The notes under the pieces are model-generated. The model ran no database searches, was not told where the DNA came from, and saw nothing but the letters and a program-made list of their open reading frames with translations. A stretch of 64,000 nt of DNA from Eledone cirrhosa. Taxonomy: Eukaryota > Mollusca > Cephalopoda > Octopoda > Eledonidae. A program made the translations under genes and the position numbers. Of the stretch, positions 36,730 through 47,085 are shown piece by piece (within the stretch, counting starts at the first letter, position 1; each line of letters begins with the position of its first letter). Location of the stretch: the NCBI GenBank assembly GCA_964016885.1, contig OZ024740.1:2141210-2205209 (forward strand), written 5' to 3'.

Positions 36730-36826
36730 CCATTATATATATATATATACATACCATTATATATATATATATACCATTATATATATATATATATATATAT
36801 ACATACCATTATATATATATACATAT
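36730..36826. repeat. Interrupted (TA)n microsatellite
   Basis: Several ACATACCATTATATATATAT units immediately precede the SINE head. Confidence 0.9.
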
Positions 36827-37014
36827 GGCAGTGGATTGACAGTATCGGTAGAGGGTCGGACGCTATGCTTTGACGCATAGAGTTACGGCCCTTGCCATTC
36901 TGAGTTCAAATCCCGCCGAGGTTAACTTTGCCTTTCATCCTTACGGGGTCGATAAAATAAAGTACCAGTAATGCACTGGGTGTTTGCTGGCCTTGTGCCT
37001 AAAGTAGAAACAAT
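36827..37014 (+). mobile_element. tRNA-derived SINE, type A, full length
   Basis: GGCAGTGGATTGACAGTATC followed by GGTAGAG gives an A-box-like head. GAGTTCAAATCCCGCC is a good pol III B box. Then come CTTTGCCTTTCATCCTTACG, GGGTCGATAAAATAAAGTAC and a 3' end in GCCTTGTGCCTAAAGTAGAA before (TA)n. It sits inside a TA microsatellite on both sides. Confidence 0.9.
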
Positions 37015-37324
37015 ATATATATATATACATATCATAATCAACATTTAACATGTATTTTCCATGTTTGCATAGGTTAGACAAATTGTATTATTTTCTGAAG
37101 GTTGACCAGGGAAATATATCTTACACATGAAGGGAAACAATACTTAACTATGATCTGCTACAGTTTCTACTTGTCACTTCTTTCAGACGAATGTCTTCAG
37201 GAATTTTGAACACGTTCGTACATATAAAGTCATTAACAGAAAACATATTTTCACAGGCGAACATATTTTCTTCCTAAATACATATATTGAAATCACTGGA
37301 TATCGATCTAAATCCTAATTATTA

Positions 37325-37363
<39 letters not shown>

Positions 37364-37462
37364 GGGATCAACTCTGCATCCTATTGTGCATCGAGTACTA
37401 CTTTGACTAGTCATTTTTCCAGTCTTAGCACTGCAGGCACTCTACATATATATATATCATAT

Positions 37463-37526
<64 letters not shown>

Positions 37527-37675
37527 ATTTTGTTATGTCCCAATGTGCACTGGAATAAATGGTATCAACCTCAATTACCCAAAACTGTAGTGATTTCCAA
37601 AGATTGACTGAGGAGATGAGATGAGTCTGTCTTTCTGTTATTTTTTTCAATTATCTCTGTCCTATGCACTCCCTA
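37527..37675 (+). repeat. Dispersed repeat, copy 1 (GTCCCAATGTGCACTGG family)
   Basis: GTCCCAATGTGCACTGGAAT then GGTATCAACCT and a pyrimidine-rich end (TCTGTCCT). The copy at 51048-51190 keeps the same order (GTCCCATGTGCACTGGAGCT, GGTATCGACCT, GACTGTCCTGCG). Family not identified. Confidence 0.55.
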
Positions 37676-37838
37676 TTTTAAATGTGGTTGGTGTTAGGAA
37701 GGGCATCCAGCCGTAGAAAACCCGCCAGACAGTCCTAGACGAGCAAGACAACCAATCTTGTCTCAAGTGGGAAAATTCTCGTCCAAACCCATGCAAGCGT
37801 GGAAGATGGACGTTAAACGATGATGATGATGATGATAT
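37676..37838 (+). mobile_element. LINE 3'-tail fragment with (GAT)n
   Basis: AATGTGGTTGGTGTTAGGAA, then CATCCAGCCGTAGAAAACCC and ACCCATGCAAGCGTGGAAGA, ending TTAAACGATGATGATGATGA. Matches the 3' UTR and tail of the LINE at 38.7-41.3 kb. The 5' part is absent. Confidence 0.88.
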
Positions 37839-37988
37839 ATATATATATAGTAAGGTGTATTATTGGTTGTGTAAAACAGTCCAATAAATTTATGTTAGCA
37901 ATATTAAGTGCTCAATGCATTTGTATATCTCCAATTCCATTCAAGGGAACAGCTAGATGATGTAAAACGGAGTATAAGTAGCAAAATG

Positions 37989-38281
37989 AAAATCCGAAGG
38001 CAAGGTAAAATTCCAATCATTTTAATCACGACACGTTTCAATAAGAGATAGATCGCTCGTAAAGCCATGATCAATTATCACTGATCTCATCAGGGAATAA
38101 ACTCTGTGAGTGAACATTGCTAATTTTCTCCCTCATATCAAGAATTTGAAGACAATTCATTTTCACCTGATGAGATCAGTGATAATTGATCATGGCTTTA
38201 CGATCGATCTATCTCTAATTGAAACATGTGTCGGGATTAAAATGATTGGAATTTTACCTTCAGATTTTACCTTCAGATTTT
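37989..38281. mobile_element. Long inverted-repeat element (~105-bp arms, ~71-bp loop)
   Basis: Arm 37989-38094 and arm 38166-~38270 are reverse complements with a few substitutions and small indels. The inner stem is TCACTGATCTCATCAGG against CCTGATGAGATCAGTGA. No coding content. It is flanked on the right by (TA)n. MITE or hairpin-RNA source. Confidence 0.85.
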
Positions 38282-38286
38282 AATTT

Positions 38287-38325
<39 letters not shown>

Positions 38326-38330
<5 letters not shown>

Positions 38331-38502
38331 GCTTCATTGAACATTGACTGCATAATATAGTCTAATAATCATATAATCTAATAATCATATAAAGCCACTG
38401 GCAAAAGATGGGTATTATCGACACCCATCTATTGCTGTTCAGTGGGTTATACGCCCCATTATTATACTATATTATGCAGCCAATGTTACAATGAAGCTTC
38501 TA
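38326..38502. mobile_element. 177-bp MITE with ~41-bp TIRs and TA ends
   Basis: The left end TAGAAGCTTCATTGAACATT-GACTGCATAATATAGT is mirrored by the right end ACTATATTATGCAGCCAATG-TTACAATGAAGCTTCTA. TA at each boundary fits Tc1/mariner-type target duplication. No ORF. Confidence 0.8.
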
Positions 38503-38630
38503 TTTATATTTAATTCGAAACTTTGTTTACCACGATCCAAACATAATTCCATATAATTAATAATAGGAAGGGACAAGGTGTCAAGTTTATTCAGGTTTGA
38601 TGTGTGTTTCGCCATTGATCAGACTCTAGA

Positions 38631-38666
38631 ATCAAAAGCTCATCAGAAGTCTGATGAGCTTTTGAT
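38631..38666. repeat. Perfect 17-bp palindrome with 2-nt loop
   Basis: ATCAAAAGCTCATCAGA, AG, then TCTGATGAGCTTTTGAT. Exact match over 17 bp. It sits in an otherwise unannotated 190-bp stretch before the LINE tail. Confidence 0.95.
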
Positions 38667-39134
38667 GTTACAATCCTTAAACTATATATATATATATATC
38701 ATCATCATCATCATCATCGTTTAACGTCCATCTTCCACGCTAGCATGGGTCTGGACGGGAATTGTCCCACTTGAGGCAAGATTGGTTGTCTTGCTCAGGA
38801 CTGTCTGGCGGGTTTTCTACGGCTGGATGCCCTTCCTAACACCAACCACGTTTACAGTGTGGTCTGGGAGGTTTTTACCGTGTTACCTACACGGCCACAT
38901 TACAGCGTGGACTGTGTGTTTTTTTGTCGTGACACCTACACGACCTTATTTATTTAGGACTTGATGTTGTGGTACCAACATAGCTTTACATCGAAAGGGG
39001 TGGTGTAGATGGCGGCGGGGGTAGGGGTAGTGGGACGGAGGTGTATTTTGGTTAAGAGGTGTCTACTGAATGTAGGTTTCGCTTTGTATTTAGGCAAGGC
39101 GGGTCTTCTGTATTACTGCGTAGCGCCAAAGATC

Positions 39135-41325
39135 TCAGTCCAGTGATGTTGTCTTGGAGAGGTGTAAGTGTGTGAGGTCGGAATTTATCAAGTCATCCCA
39201 GGTTTTTCTGGGTCTGCCTACACCGTGGCTACCGTCTATTTTGATCGCCCTGCACTTTTTTATACAGCTGTCGACCTTTACATGTGCATCACGTGACCAT
39301 ACCAACATAGTCTTCTCTCGAGTAAACAGCATCTGATCCCTCTTATTCCTAATTTCTCACTTAGTTCATTTATGCTTTGCCGTTCGCGTATATTACTATT
39401 ACACATCCAACGGAGCATGCTAGCTTCGTTCCTCTCCAGTCTGCATAGATCCTCTGCACATAATGCCCAGGTCTCACTGCCATGTAACATTGCTGTTCGT
39501 ATGCAGGCATCATACAGCCTGCCTTTCATTTTTAGATAGAACCCTTTAGCGGCCAATAGTGGTATAAGCTCTCTGAACTTTTTCCATCCCGTTCTGACAC
39601 TAGCTACTGTACTTTCGGAACACCCTCCCACACTGCTGATTTTGTCACCCAGGTAACGGAAGGTGTCCACTATTTCTATAGAACCATCTGGGCAATGGAA
39701 TGAGCTAGTATTCTGTGGGCATTTGCTGCTACTTATTGCACCAGAGCACCGGCCACATATAAAATCTATATTCTTAGATAGCTTACCTGTGATCCCACTA
39801 CATCTTTTATGCACCCATACTTTGCATTTGGGACATAAAATGGAATTTCTGCCTACTCCTTTCCTACACACTGAGCATGGCCATTTCCCAGATGGGACCA
39901 GTGCCCTATTTTCCTTCCTACAAACTAGAACTTTAGTCTTAGACAAGTTAATGTTAAGGCCTTTTGATTCTAGGCCATGCTTCCATGTTTGGAATTTCTT
40001 CTCTAGTTCAGCCATTGATTCGGCTATGAGCATTAGATCATCTGCGTATAGGAGTTCCCATGAGCAGCCGGTCTTGAACTCCTCCGTTTTAGCTTGGAGG
40101 GCGATAATAAATAGGAGGGAGATAAGGACGAAGCCCTGATGAACACCAACTTTTACGCTAAACTCTTCACTATATTCGTTGTTAATTCTAACCTTGCTGA
40201 CTGTTTCTTTATACATGGCTTGTATAGCTCTCACAAGCCATTCATCAACACCTAGTTTTCTGAGAGCCCACAAGATAATGGGGCGTGGGACTCTGTCAAA
40301 GGCTTTCTCCAAGTCAACGAAAGCTAAGTATAGGGGTTTACTTTTAGCTAGGTACTTCTCCTGTAGTTGTCGTACAAGGAAAAGAGCGTCTGTGGTACTT
40401 TTACCTGACACAAACCCAAACTGCATTTCGTCTAGATCAATTCGCTCTCTGATTAGTTGCGCTATTACTTTTTCTGTGACCTTCATGACCTGGTCGATTA
40501 ATTTAATGCCTCTATAGTTTCCCCTATCTATGGCATCTCCTTTACCCTTGTAGCAGTTAATGATGATGCTGCTGCGCCAGTCCTTTGGTACGACCCCATT
40601 CTGTATAACTTGGTTTACTATCCGGGTGACCATAGTGTGTCCCACCATTCCAGATACTTTCAGCATTTCAGCAACTATTTCCGAAGGCCCAACCCCGTTG
40701 CCTGTCTTCATATCTTTGATTGCCTTACTTATTATACTACCTTCAACTTGCACTGCTGGTCCCTCTATTGGGTCGATGTGGGGGAGACTGTCTTTCTCCC
40801 ATTTATTCTCCTCATTTAGTAGCCTTTCGTAGTGACACTTCCAAGCTACCTTCTTATCAGCGTCAGTGATGGCAAGTACACCATCATCATTAAGGACACA
40901 CTTCTCCCCGACAATATCACGGTTTTCCTTGACACATTGCCTAGCAATCCTGAACACCTCACGTTTTTGGTCCTCGCGTTGTAGAACATGCTTGAATTTT
41001 CTTTCCTCTGCTTCCCTTCTTGCAAAGTACACTTGTCTCCTAGCTTCTCTCCTGGCCACTTGATAGTCTTCTCTACTTCCCCCATCCCACCATACTTTCC
41101 AAGCCTGCTTTTTGGCCTTGATTGTCTCTTCCACCTTACTGTTCCACCACCAAGTTACTCTCCTCCTGCCAATAGGTCTACTACAGCCACAGATTCCATC
41201 TGTCGCCTTCAGCAGGTTAGCTTTCAGGAATGCCCACTGTTCCTCTATATTGTACAACTCTAATTACTCTTCCTTACTGTCAAAAGCATCAAGGAATATG
41301 CTTTTAAATTTATTACTGGCTGTAT
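39135..41325 (-). pseudogene. Reverse transcriptase with C4HC3 (PHD-type) finger, LINE copy 1
   Basis: The main frame (41257-39278, 659 codons) holds the reverse transcriptase. RT motif A, FVDLEKAFDRVPR, is at residues 313-325. Motif B, GVHQG, is at 371-375 and is damaged just after (FVLISLLF, where the sister copy has SVLSPLLF). The catalytic YADD is at 404-407. A zinc finger follows: C461-x2-C464, C475-x2-C478, H483, C486, C501-x2-C504, the exact ligand order of a PHD finger. After that come a TFRYLGD motif and the helical C-terminus with GSETWALC and RLERNEASMLRW. The frame is broken near 39280 by small insertions; the last part (GRPRKTWDDLINSDL) continues in another frame to 39135. Upstream, the homologous frame extends to about 41325 with an in-frame TAA. 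So it is defective, though its RT core is intact over most of its length. Confidence 0.9.
39746..39877 (-). other. C4HC3 zinc finger coding segment in LINE copy 1
   Basis: Encodes CSVCRKGVGRNSILCPKC followed by KVWVHKRC and, 14 residues on, CGRC. The ligand spacing is C-x2-C-x10-C-x2-C-x4-H-x2-C-x14-C-x2-C. The same finger appears in copy 2 (about 56200-56335), copy 3 (about 60365-60450, partial) and copy 4 (about 62070-62150). Confidence 0.9.
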
Positions 41326-41328
41326 ACA

Positions 41329-41567
41329 CATATATATATATTATAATATATTGTATTAGGAAAGATAGGCATGAAGTGAGGAGAAATTTGAAGACAGATT
41401 TATTTGATTAAATAATCCAACATGTGTTTTATCATTGATTACATAATCAACTTCATTATCCACGTTGAGAACAAATATTTGGTAAGCTGTAATTTTACTA
41501 TCATTTATATATTCATTCCACACAAATACAAAATTACCAACATAAAGTGAAAACTTTGTTATCTTCT

Positions 41568-41635
<68 letters not shown>

Positions 41636-41740
41636 CCTAACTACTGATTATAACTGCTGATTATATATTTTTTACTATTGATTATTTATAAATCATTTTG
41701 CTAGTTTAGACATTAGTAGAAGAGCCTATCCTACAACAGA
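41329..41740. other. AT-rich spacer with (TA)n/(GA)n at 41571-41630
   Basis: Contains a TA tract followed directly by GAGAGAGAGA. No gene seen. Confidence 0.6.
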
Positions 41741-41814
41741 ACTGATGAATAAACCAGTGGAAATAGAATATCCTCATCATCATTATCATATATATGTAAA
41801 CAAATCTCCATCGT

Positions 41815-42095
41815 TTTCCTTAATATATATACTCTGTCTGTGCATCTCAGCAATGATGTTAAAACAGCAACCTTTTAGCTTTATTTTCATCTTTGGAAAA
41901 AGGAAGAAGTCTGCAAAAGCTAAATCTGATGAGTAGGGCAGGTGTGGAAGTGATGGTATGTTGTTCTTGGTGAGAAACTCATGAACAATGAGTGCTCGGT
42001 TACAGGCTGCATTGTCATCATCGAGAATCCAGTTCTTCGTGTGTCACAGATCCAGTCACTTTCGCCAAATGTTCTTCCTTAAACGCCCCAAAACT
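41815..42095 (-). pseudogene. Mariner-like transposase fragment
   Basis: The minus-strand translation reads NWILDDDNAACNRALIVHEF, then LTKNNIPSLPHLPYSSDL and AFADFFLFPKMKIKLKG. This matches the conserved end of the mariner (D,D34D) catalytic core, with the DNA-containing motif, the PYSxDL motif and the third Asp in the xADFFLFPK context. The N-terminal DNA-binding region and terminal inverted repeats are not seen, so it is a 5'-truncated relic. Sequence upstream (GVxRKNIWRK-like, near 42040-42095) is too decayed to align by eye. Confidence 0.8.
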
Positions 42096-42243
42096 TGGCA
42101 GTAAAATTATATATATCAAATTATTTTATGTAACAGGCTGAATGTGTTGAGGGCATATAACCAAACAAAAGTTGTAACTAAATATACTTAACTCGTCCTA
42201 TGGACTCAGTGCTCTTACCCTTGGATATTTCTATCAAACTTAT

Positions 42244-42250
<7 letters not shown>

Positions 42251-42295
<45 letters not shown>

Positions 42296-42360
42296 ATGCT
42301 AGCGTGGAAGATAGACGTTAAATGATGATGATGATGATGATATATATATATATATATTGG
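42251..42360 (+). mobile_element. (TA)n, short LINE tail with (GAT)n, (TA)n
   Basis: AACCCATGCTAGCGTGGAAG followed by ATAGACGTTAAATGATGATG (42291-42345), lodged between two TA tracts. It is the shortest LINE-tail insertion in the window. Confidence 0.8.
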
Positions 42361-43040
42361 ACTGCCGATCGCTATATTTGATTTGCTAAGCTGTCTAAAC
42401 GTACTGTGGGGTACTTTTCCCCATCCGAGTGCTAAAGCTACATACCGAATTTGCATTCGTTAAGCTTGGCCGCGAACTAAAGCTTCGTTAATGCTGTACT
42501 AAAATATATATATATATATATATCACCTTGACCGACCAGTCTGTCGGGCACCATTCGGCACCACTGGTCACAGCACCTGCTGTTTTAGCCATATGATGAC
42601 GCCATCCCACTGGCTGGGCGGGCAGGCCGATATACACATATATATCATCATCATTCTCTTTTCATCTATCTCCATAATTCGCCCTGATCTACCTTTTAGT
42701 GAGCCAACATTAAGAGTGGCAACCCTGAGATGTGTTAAATTACAGTAAGAGGTGAATAAATGTTTTGTTAATAGCTTCCTGTACCTAAATGTGAATGTAT
42801 AATCACTTGATTACAGTAGAGGGGTTCTCACACAAGATTATGTAAGCACTCCACTACCACGTGCAGCAATAACAGGGTTAGTGTTATCCCTGGATATAGA
42901 GTTAGTGTTTATTTTCAAAGTTGAGACTGAATTCCCTACCTATCACCAACCACTTTACAGTATGGACAGGGTGTATTTTATTTTGCTACTAACACTAAAG
43001 AAGGTCTATCAGGACTTAAGAACCCTTCTACCCTGTATAA
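42361..43040. other. No gene recognised; partial repeat debris
   Basis: CTGTCGGGCACCATTCGGCA and CACTGGCTGGGCGGGCAGGC near 42540-42630 are GC-richer than the surroundings and look like decayed repeat sequence. Nothing coding was found. Confidence 0.4.
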
Positions 43041-43072
<32 letters not shown>

Positions 43073-43074
43073 GG
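43041..43074. repeat. T9 followed by an uninterrupted G run (~25)
   Basis: A homopolymer G tract of about 25 bases directly after a run of Ts. It could form G-quadruplex stacks and is a likely assembly or sequencing weak point. Confidence 0.95.
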
Positions 43075-43327
43075 TTAACTTTTATCCCAGATGGGTTGCC
43101 TTTGCTATGGTTTATGAAGTCAATGTATACCCCATGCAGTTTTATTAATTCAGAGTAAGAACACTCCAAATAGTGAAGTCTCCTCTCTGTGGCTTATAGC
43201 GACCATGTCTGACATAGTTTTACACATGAATGTTCATACACACTTATTATATAGTTATTATATATACACTTATGGTATATATTGATATCTACATAGAAAT
43301 ACACTAATTAAATAATCATAATCATTC

Positions 43328-43662
43328 ATCATTTCATTTCATTTTACGTCCACTTTTCCCTGCTTGCAAGGGTGGGACTGGAACTGATTCTGGCTTGATT
43401 TCTACAGCTGGATGCCCTTCCTAACACCAACCTCATTTACAGTGAGTGCTGGGTGCGTTTTTGCTGTGGCACCTACACGTCCACTTTACAGTGGAATGAT
43501 ATGGACCCCAGTCCCTATCATCTCATTTCTACAGCTGAGTAAACTGGAGCAATGTGAAATAAAGTGTCTTGCTCAAGGAAACAACACATCACCCGGTCTG
43601 AGAATTGAACTCACAACCTTTCGATTGCAAGGCCAATGCTCTAACCACTGAGCCATGTGCCT
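43328..43662 (-). mobile_element. tRNA-derived SINE, type B, full length
   Basis: On the minus strand the head is GGCACATGGCTCAGTGGTTA then GAGCATTGGCCTTGCAATC (A box and arm), with B box GTGAGTTCAATTCTC. The body holds CTTGAGCAAGACACTTTATT and ATCATCTCATTTCTACAGC in reverse complement. The tail is GTTGGTGTTAGGAAGGGCAT ... CAGGGAAAAGTGGACGTAAA followed by ATGAAATG. Other copies: 48700, 57728, 63210. Confidence 0.9.
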
Positions 43663-43904
43663 GATTAATTCTAAATCTGCTAATGGAGTCAGTTATAATG
43701 AGGTTATGATTATAACTAATACATATCACATGGACAGGAAATGCTAGACGACAGGAAGTGAGGTATGAGTGGATAGAGTATTGGGATATTAGCTGGCATA
43801 CTGCCATATACTTTATTGCCATGGCAACATTTTCTAGAGAAATCATAGTTTTACTCTTAAAGTAATATCATATAACAATTGCTTCTGTATTCAGTCAGCC
43901 ATTT

Positions 43905-44205
43905 TGTGATGTGTTGTTTCCTTGAGCAAGACACTTCATTTCACATTGCTCCAGTTTACTCAGCTGTAGAAATGAGATGATAGGGACTGGGGTCCCTATC
44001 ATGCCACGGCAAAAAAGCACCCAACACTCACTGTAAATGAGGTTGGTGTTAGGAAGGGCATCCAGCTGTAGAAATCAAGCCAGAATCAGTTCCCAGATGA
44101 GCAAGACAAGGTCAGCCGACCGGACACTGCCCACAACAGGACAACCTGTCTAACCCATGCTAGCGTGGAAGAATGGACATAAAACGGTGATGATGATGAT
44201 GATGA
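43905..44205 (+). mobile_element. tRNA-derived SINE, type B, variant tail, head truncated
   Basis: Starts within the body (GATGTGTTGTTTCCTTGAGC). After AGAATCAGTTCCC it has a variant tail: CAGATGAGCAAGACAAGGTC, CAGCCGACCGGACACTGCCC, ending CCATGCTAGCGTGGAAGAAT and (GAT)n. A 27-bp internal segment is missing compared with its mirror copy at 44340-44733. Confidence 0.85.
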
Positions 44206-44676
44206 TATATATATATATAACCGGGATATATATATATATATATTATATATATATATTATATATATATATATATATATATCCCGTTTATATATATGTATAT
44301 ATATATATATATATTATATCCCGGTTATATATATATATATATCATCATCACCGTTTTACGTCCATTCTTCCACGCTAGCATGGGTTAGACAGGTTGTCCT
44401 GTTGTGGGCAGTGTCCGGTCGGCTGACCTTGTCTTGCTCATCTGGGAACTGATTCTGGCTTGATTTCTACAGCTGGATGCCCTTCCTAACACCAACCTCA
44501 TTTACAGTGAGTGTTGGGTGCTTTTTTGCCGTGGCACCTCCACGACCACTTTGCAGTGGAATGATATGGACCCCAGTCCCTATCATCTTATTTCTACAGC
44601 TGAGTAAACTGGAGCAATGTGAAATAAAGTGTCTTGCTCAAGGAAACAACACATCACTCGGTCCGAGAATTGAACT
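43905..44676. repeat. Large inverted repeat: two SINEs tail to tail around a TA palindrome
   Basis: Arms 43905-44210 and 44340-44676 are near-identical inverted copies sharing the unusual SINE tail. The 130-bp centre is (TA)n broken by CCGGG/CCCGG and CCCGT motifs and is itself palindromic. This is a natural cruciform-prone sequence. Confidence 0.85.
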
Positions 44677-44733
44677 CACATCCTTTTGATCGCAAGCCCA
44701 ATGCTCTAACGACTAAGCCATGCGCCTTCATGT
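44340..44733 (-). mobile_element. tRNA-derived SINE, type B, variant tail, full length
   Basis: Mirror partner of 43905-44205 with the head retained (GGCGCATGGCTTAGTCGTTA, GAGCATTGGGCTTGCGATC). It shows that the variant tail belongs to a full SINE and not to chance adjacency. Confidence 0.88.
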
Positions 44734-44772
44734 ATAGATATGTATATATATATATATATATTATATATATGT

Positions 44773-44972
44773 GTAGGCAACATGGTAAAAACCTCCCAGC
44801 CCCACACTGTAAATGTGGTTGGTGTTAGGAAGGGCATCCAGCTGTAGAAAACTCGCCAGACAGTCCTATGCGAGCAAGACAATCACTCTTGCCTCAAGTG
44901 GGAAAACCCCCGTCCAAATCCATGCAAGCGTGGAACACGGACGTTAAACGTTGATGATGATGATGATGATAT
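44773..44972 (+). mobile_element. LINE 3'-tail fragment with (GAT)n
   Basis: GTGTAGGCAACATGGTAAAA ... GGTTGGTGTTAGGAAGGGCA ... AGCGTGGAACACGGACGTTA then (GAT)n. Closest to the tail of LINE copy 2. Confidence 0.88.
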
Positions 44973-45339
44973 AGAGAGAGAGTGAGAGATCATCATCATC
45001 ATCATCATCAACTTTTTATGTTCATATTTTATATATTTATTATATTTCCATACTTATGTTTTTATTGTAGTAACAGGAGATTTTATGATTGTTTTATAAA
45101 GTACCATTACCTATGAACATACAGTGGAAAAAAGCAATATGTCTTGTCTAGTGAACCTACAAAACCTAAATTTTGAACATATGCTACATTGTAAATGTCT
45201 GTAAAATTAGGTGGGATTTATATGATATTTTATTTGGTTTCATATGAAAACCTGCTGTTTACTTAATAAAGTGGCAAATTATCAGCCAATGGAATGTCAG
45301 ATAGAATACCTTGTGGTATCTCTTCTGCCTCTCTGTATT

Positions 45340-45640
45340 TCCTGAGTTCAAATCCCGCCAAGGTCAACTTCGCCTTTCATCCAGTCAAGATTGATAAAAA
45401 ATACCAGTCTAGTACTGGGGTTGATTCTTCCTCTATATCTTTCTCATTTCTATTCCCTCATTGTTTATCCTTCTCTGGAAGAAATCTGCTGTATTCAGAA
45501 CTGGTGAGGAGATGGACTCTGCCAGGTTTTAAATTGCTCTAAGGAACGCTGTATGTCAATTTGGCACATCTATGACTTGCCCCAGGAGCTATGGGCCCAT
45601 AATAAATTACCAGTAATACACTGTGGTTGAAATAATTCAA
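45340..45640 (+). mobile_element. Decayed type A SINE fragments
   Basis: TGAGTTCAAATCCCGCCAAG, CTTTCATCCAGTCAAGATTG and ATACCAGT match the SINE right half. A second piece, AATTACCAGTAATACACTG, is at 45604-45623. Heads are missing. Confidence 0.6.
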
Positions 45641-46100
45641 CAATCCTCTCAGCATCAATATCAATTTGTTAATTCTAATTTTCCTTACAATTTTTTTTTC
45701 AATTGTTTCTAATATTTATTGATGAGAAGAATGGTGAATGATAGAATCTTTTTAGAGATATTTTTCTTTCTGTTTTTTTTTTGTTCCTGTCAACTACTAG
45801 AAATCAATTTAATCAGTAATACATGTCCCCACTCCCTGTTTTCATTCCAATTTGTGGATTTGTGTCTATTTAAGAAATAATTATTTATTATTGATATTTT
45901 ATTTTTTAAATATTTTTCGTTTTTTTTTCTTTATCTTTATTTGGCAGGGAGAGATTTGTTCATTTTTGTATCTCATTTTACAGGAGAGCACTGTAGATAT
46001 TAGTCAATTGACTCTTCTAACTTATCATATGCTGGTACAATGAGGCAAATAAAAACATTAAAAAAAAACCTTCTGGAAGAATGTAATTTATACCATTGAT
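45641..46100. other. AT-rich spacer, no gene
   Basis: Long T and A runs only. I see no exon-like sequence. Confidence 0.5.
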
Positions 46101-46104
46101 TTAA

Positions 46105-46334
46105 CCCTTTAGTATTTAAACCGGTTGTATCTAGCCAGAATTCTCTCACCTCTTTCTGTTCAAATCGGCTGTAATCAGCCATTCATACTGCTGTTAAGGA
46201 ATTGTTCTCAAAATAAATAATATCAAAATCTCATAGATTCGATATTATGTGAGATAATTATATGAGATAAAGTGTTTACCATGAAAATATAATAGTAAAC
46301 AGTGTAATGTAAATGTAATGTAAATGCTAAAGGG
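46105..46334. mobile_element. piggyBac-type MITE (230 bp), intact copy
   Basis: The element begins CCCTTTAGTATTTAAACCGG and ends GTAAATGCTAAAGGG. It is flanked on both sides by TTAA (46101-46104 and 46335-46338), the exact target duplication of piggyBac transposons. The interior is non-coding. A second copy, split by a LINE, is at 61295-62296. Confidence 0.88.
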
Positions 46335-46565
46335 TTAATGGTATAAATATTGTATAAAGTTGTATATAAAGTGCTTTATATACAATGGTTGCTGTTTTCT
46401 CCTTGAATCCCTTGTTTGCTGGTATTAACATCATTTCTTAGCCCTAAAGAATTTAACAAATAACAGTTCACTAAATATTGGTTGTGGTAATATCTTATTA
46501 AATATTAAATATTAAATATTTCACCGTGTTTTATGTCATTGAATAAGCTAATCTAAATGAAAATT

Positions 46566-46745
46566 TACTGTATATACTCGAATATAAGCCAAAAATCAAT
46601 AGTAACGGAGGAGGGGCGACATATTCGAGGTCAATATTTTGAGGATTTTCAGCAACTTTAAATTCTATGAAAATAAGGTTTAGATTTTTGCCCATTTCTC
46701 AGACATAAAATAGTGGTGTCAGCTTATATCCAAGTATATATGTTA
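46566..46745. mobile_element. MITE with TACTGTATATAC termini, copy 2
   Basis: Left end TACTGTATATACTCGAATAT-AAGCC; right end an imperfect inverse (AGCTTATATCCAAGTATATA). The interior shares GGTTTAGATTTTTGCCCATT with 25234-25419. Confidence 0.75.
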
Positions 46746-46929
46746 GTTCTTTGTAAAAGTAGATGACGGTTAATAGCACTGAAATACATATGTTAAATAA
46801 CTGATGGGTTAAAAATAAAATAAAATGTTACTAAAGAAAAAAACAAACTAGTTTTCATCTTCCCTCCTTACAATCACTGCTGCCAACTGCAGTAACCAAT
46901 ATCCCTACTGACAACATTATAAGCTGCAG

Positions 46930-47085
46930 TATATCCCATGTGTATGCGTGTGTATACGTGTATGTGTATGTGTGTGTGTATGTGTATGTGTGTGTATGTG
47001 TATGTGTGTGTATATATATGTGTGTATGTGTGTGTGAGTGTATGTGTGTATGTGTGTTTTTTGTATGTGTATGTGTGTGCACTTG
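46930..47085. repeat. (TG)n/(TATG)n microsatellite
   Basis: GTGTATGTGTATGTGTGTGT-type sequence. The His/Thr-rich ORFs on the minus strand are artefacts of it. Confidence 0.95.

Larger units (their letters stand above)
38698..41328 (-). mobile_element. RTE-like LINE copy 1 (5' truncated), (GAT)n tail
   Basis: Read on the minus strand, the element starts inside a TA microsatellite near 41328. It runs through the reverse transcriptase ORF and a ~430-bp 3' UTR, and ends ACGTTAAACGATGATGATGA in (GAT)n at about 38700. The endonuclease domain expected upstream is missing. The 3' UTR contains the GGTTGGTGTTAGGAAGGGCA block seen in many short fragments across the window. Short-repeat 3' tails instead of poly-A are typical of RTE-clade elements. 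Confidence 0.88.

Noticed and set aside
36827..36905. Functional tRNA gene
   Set aside because: A and B boxes are present but the cloverleaf is degraded and the sequence continues into the SINE body seen in many copies.
42881..43078. Short ORF ending in poly-Gly
   Set aside because: Created by the ~25-base G run; no homology or splice context.
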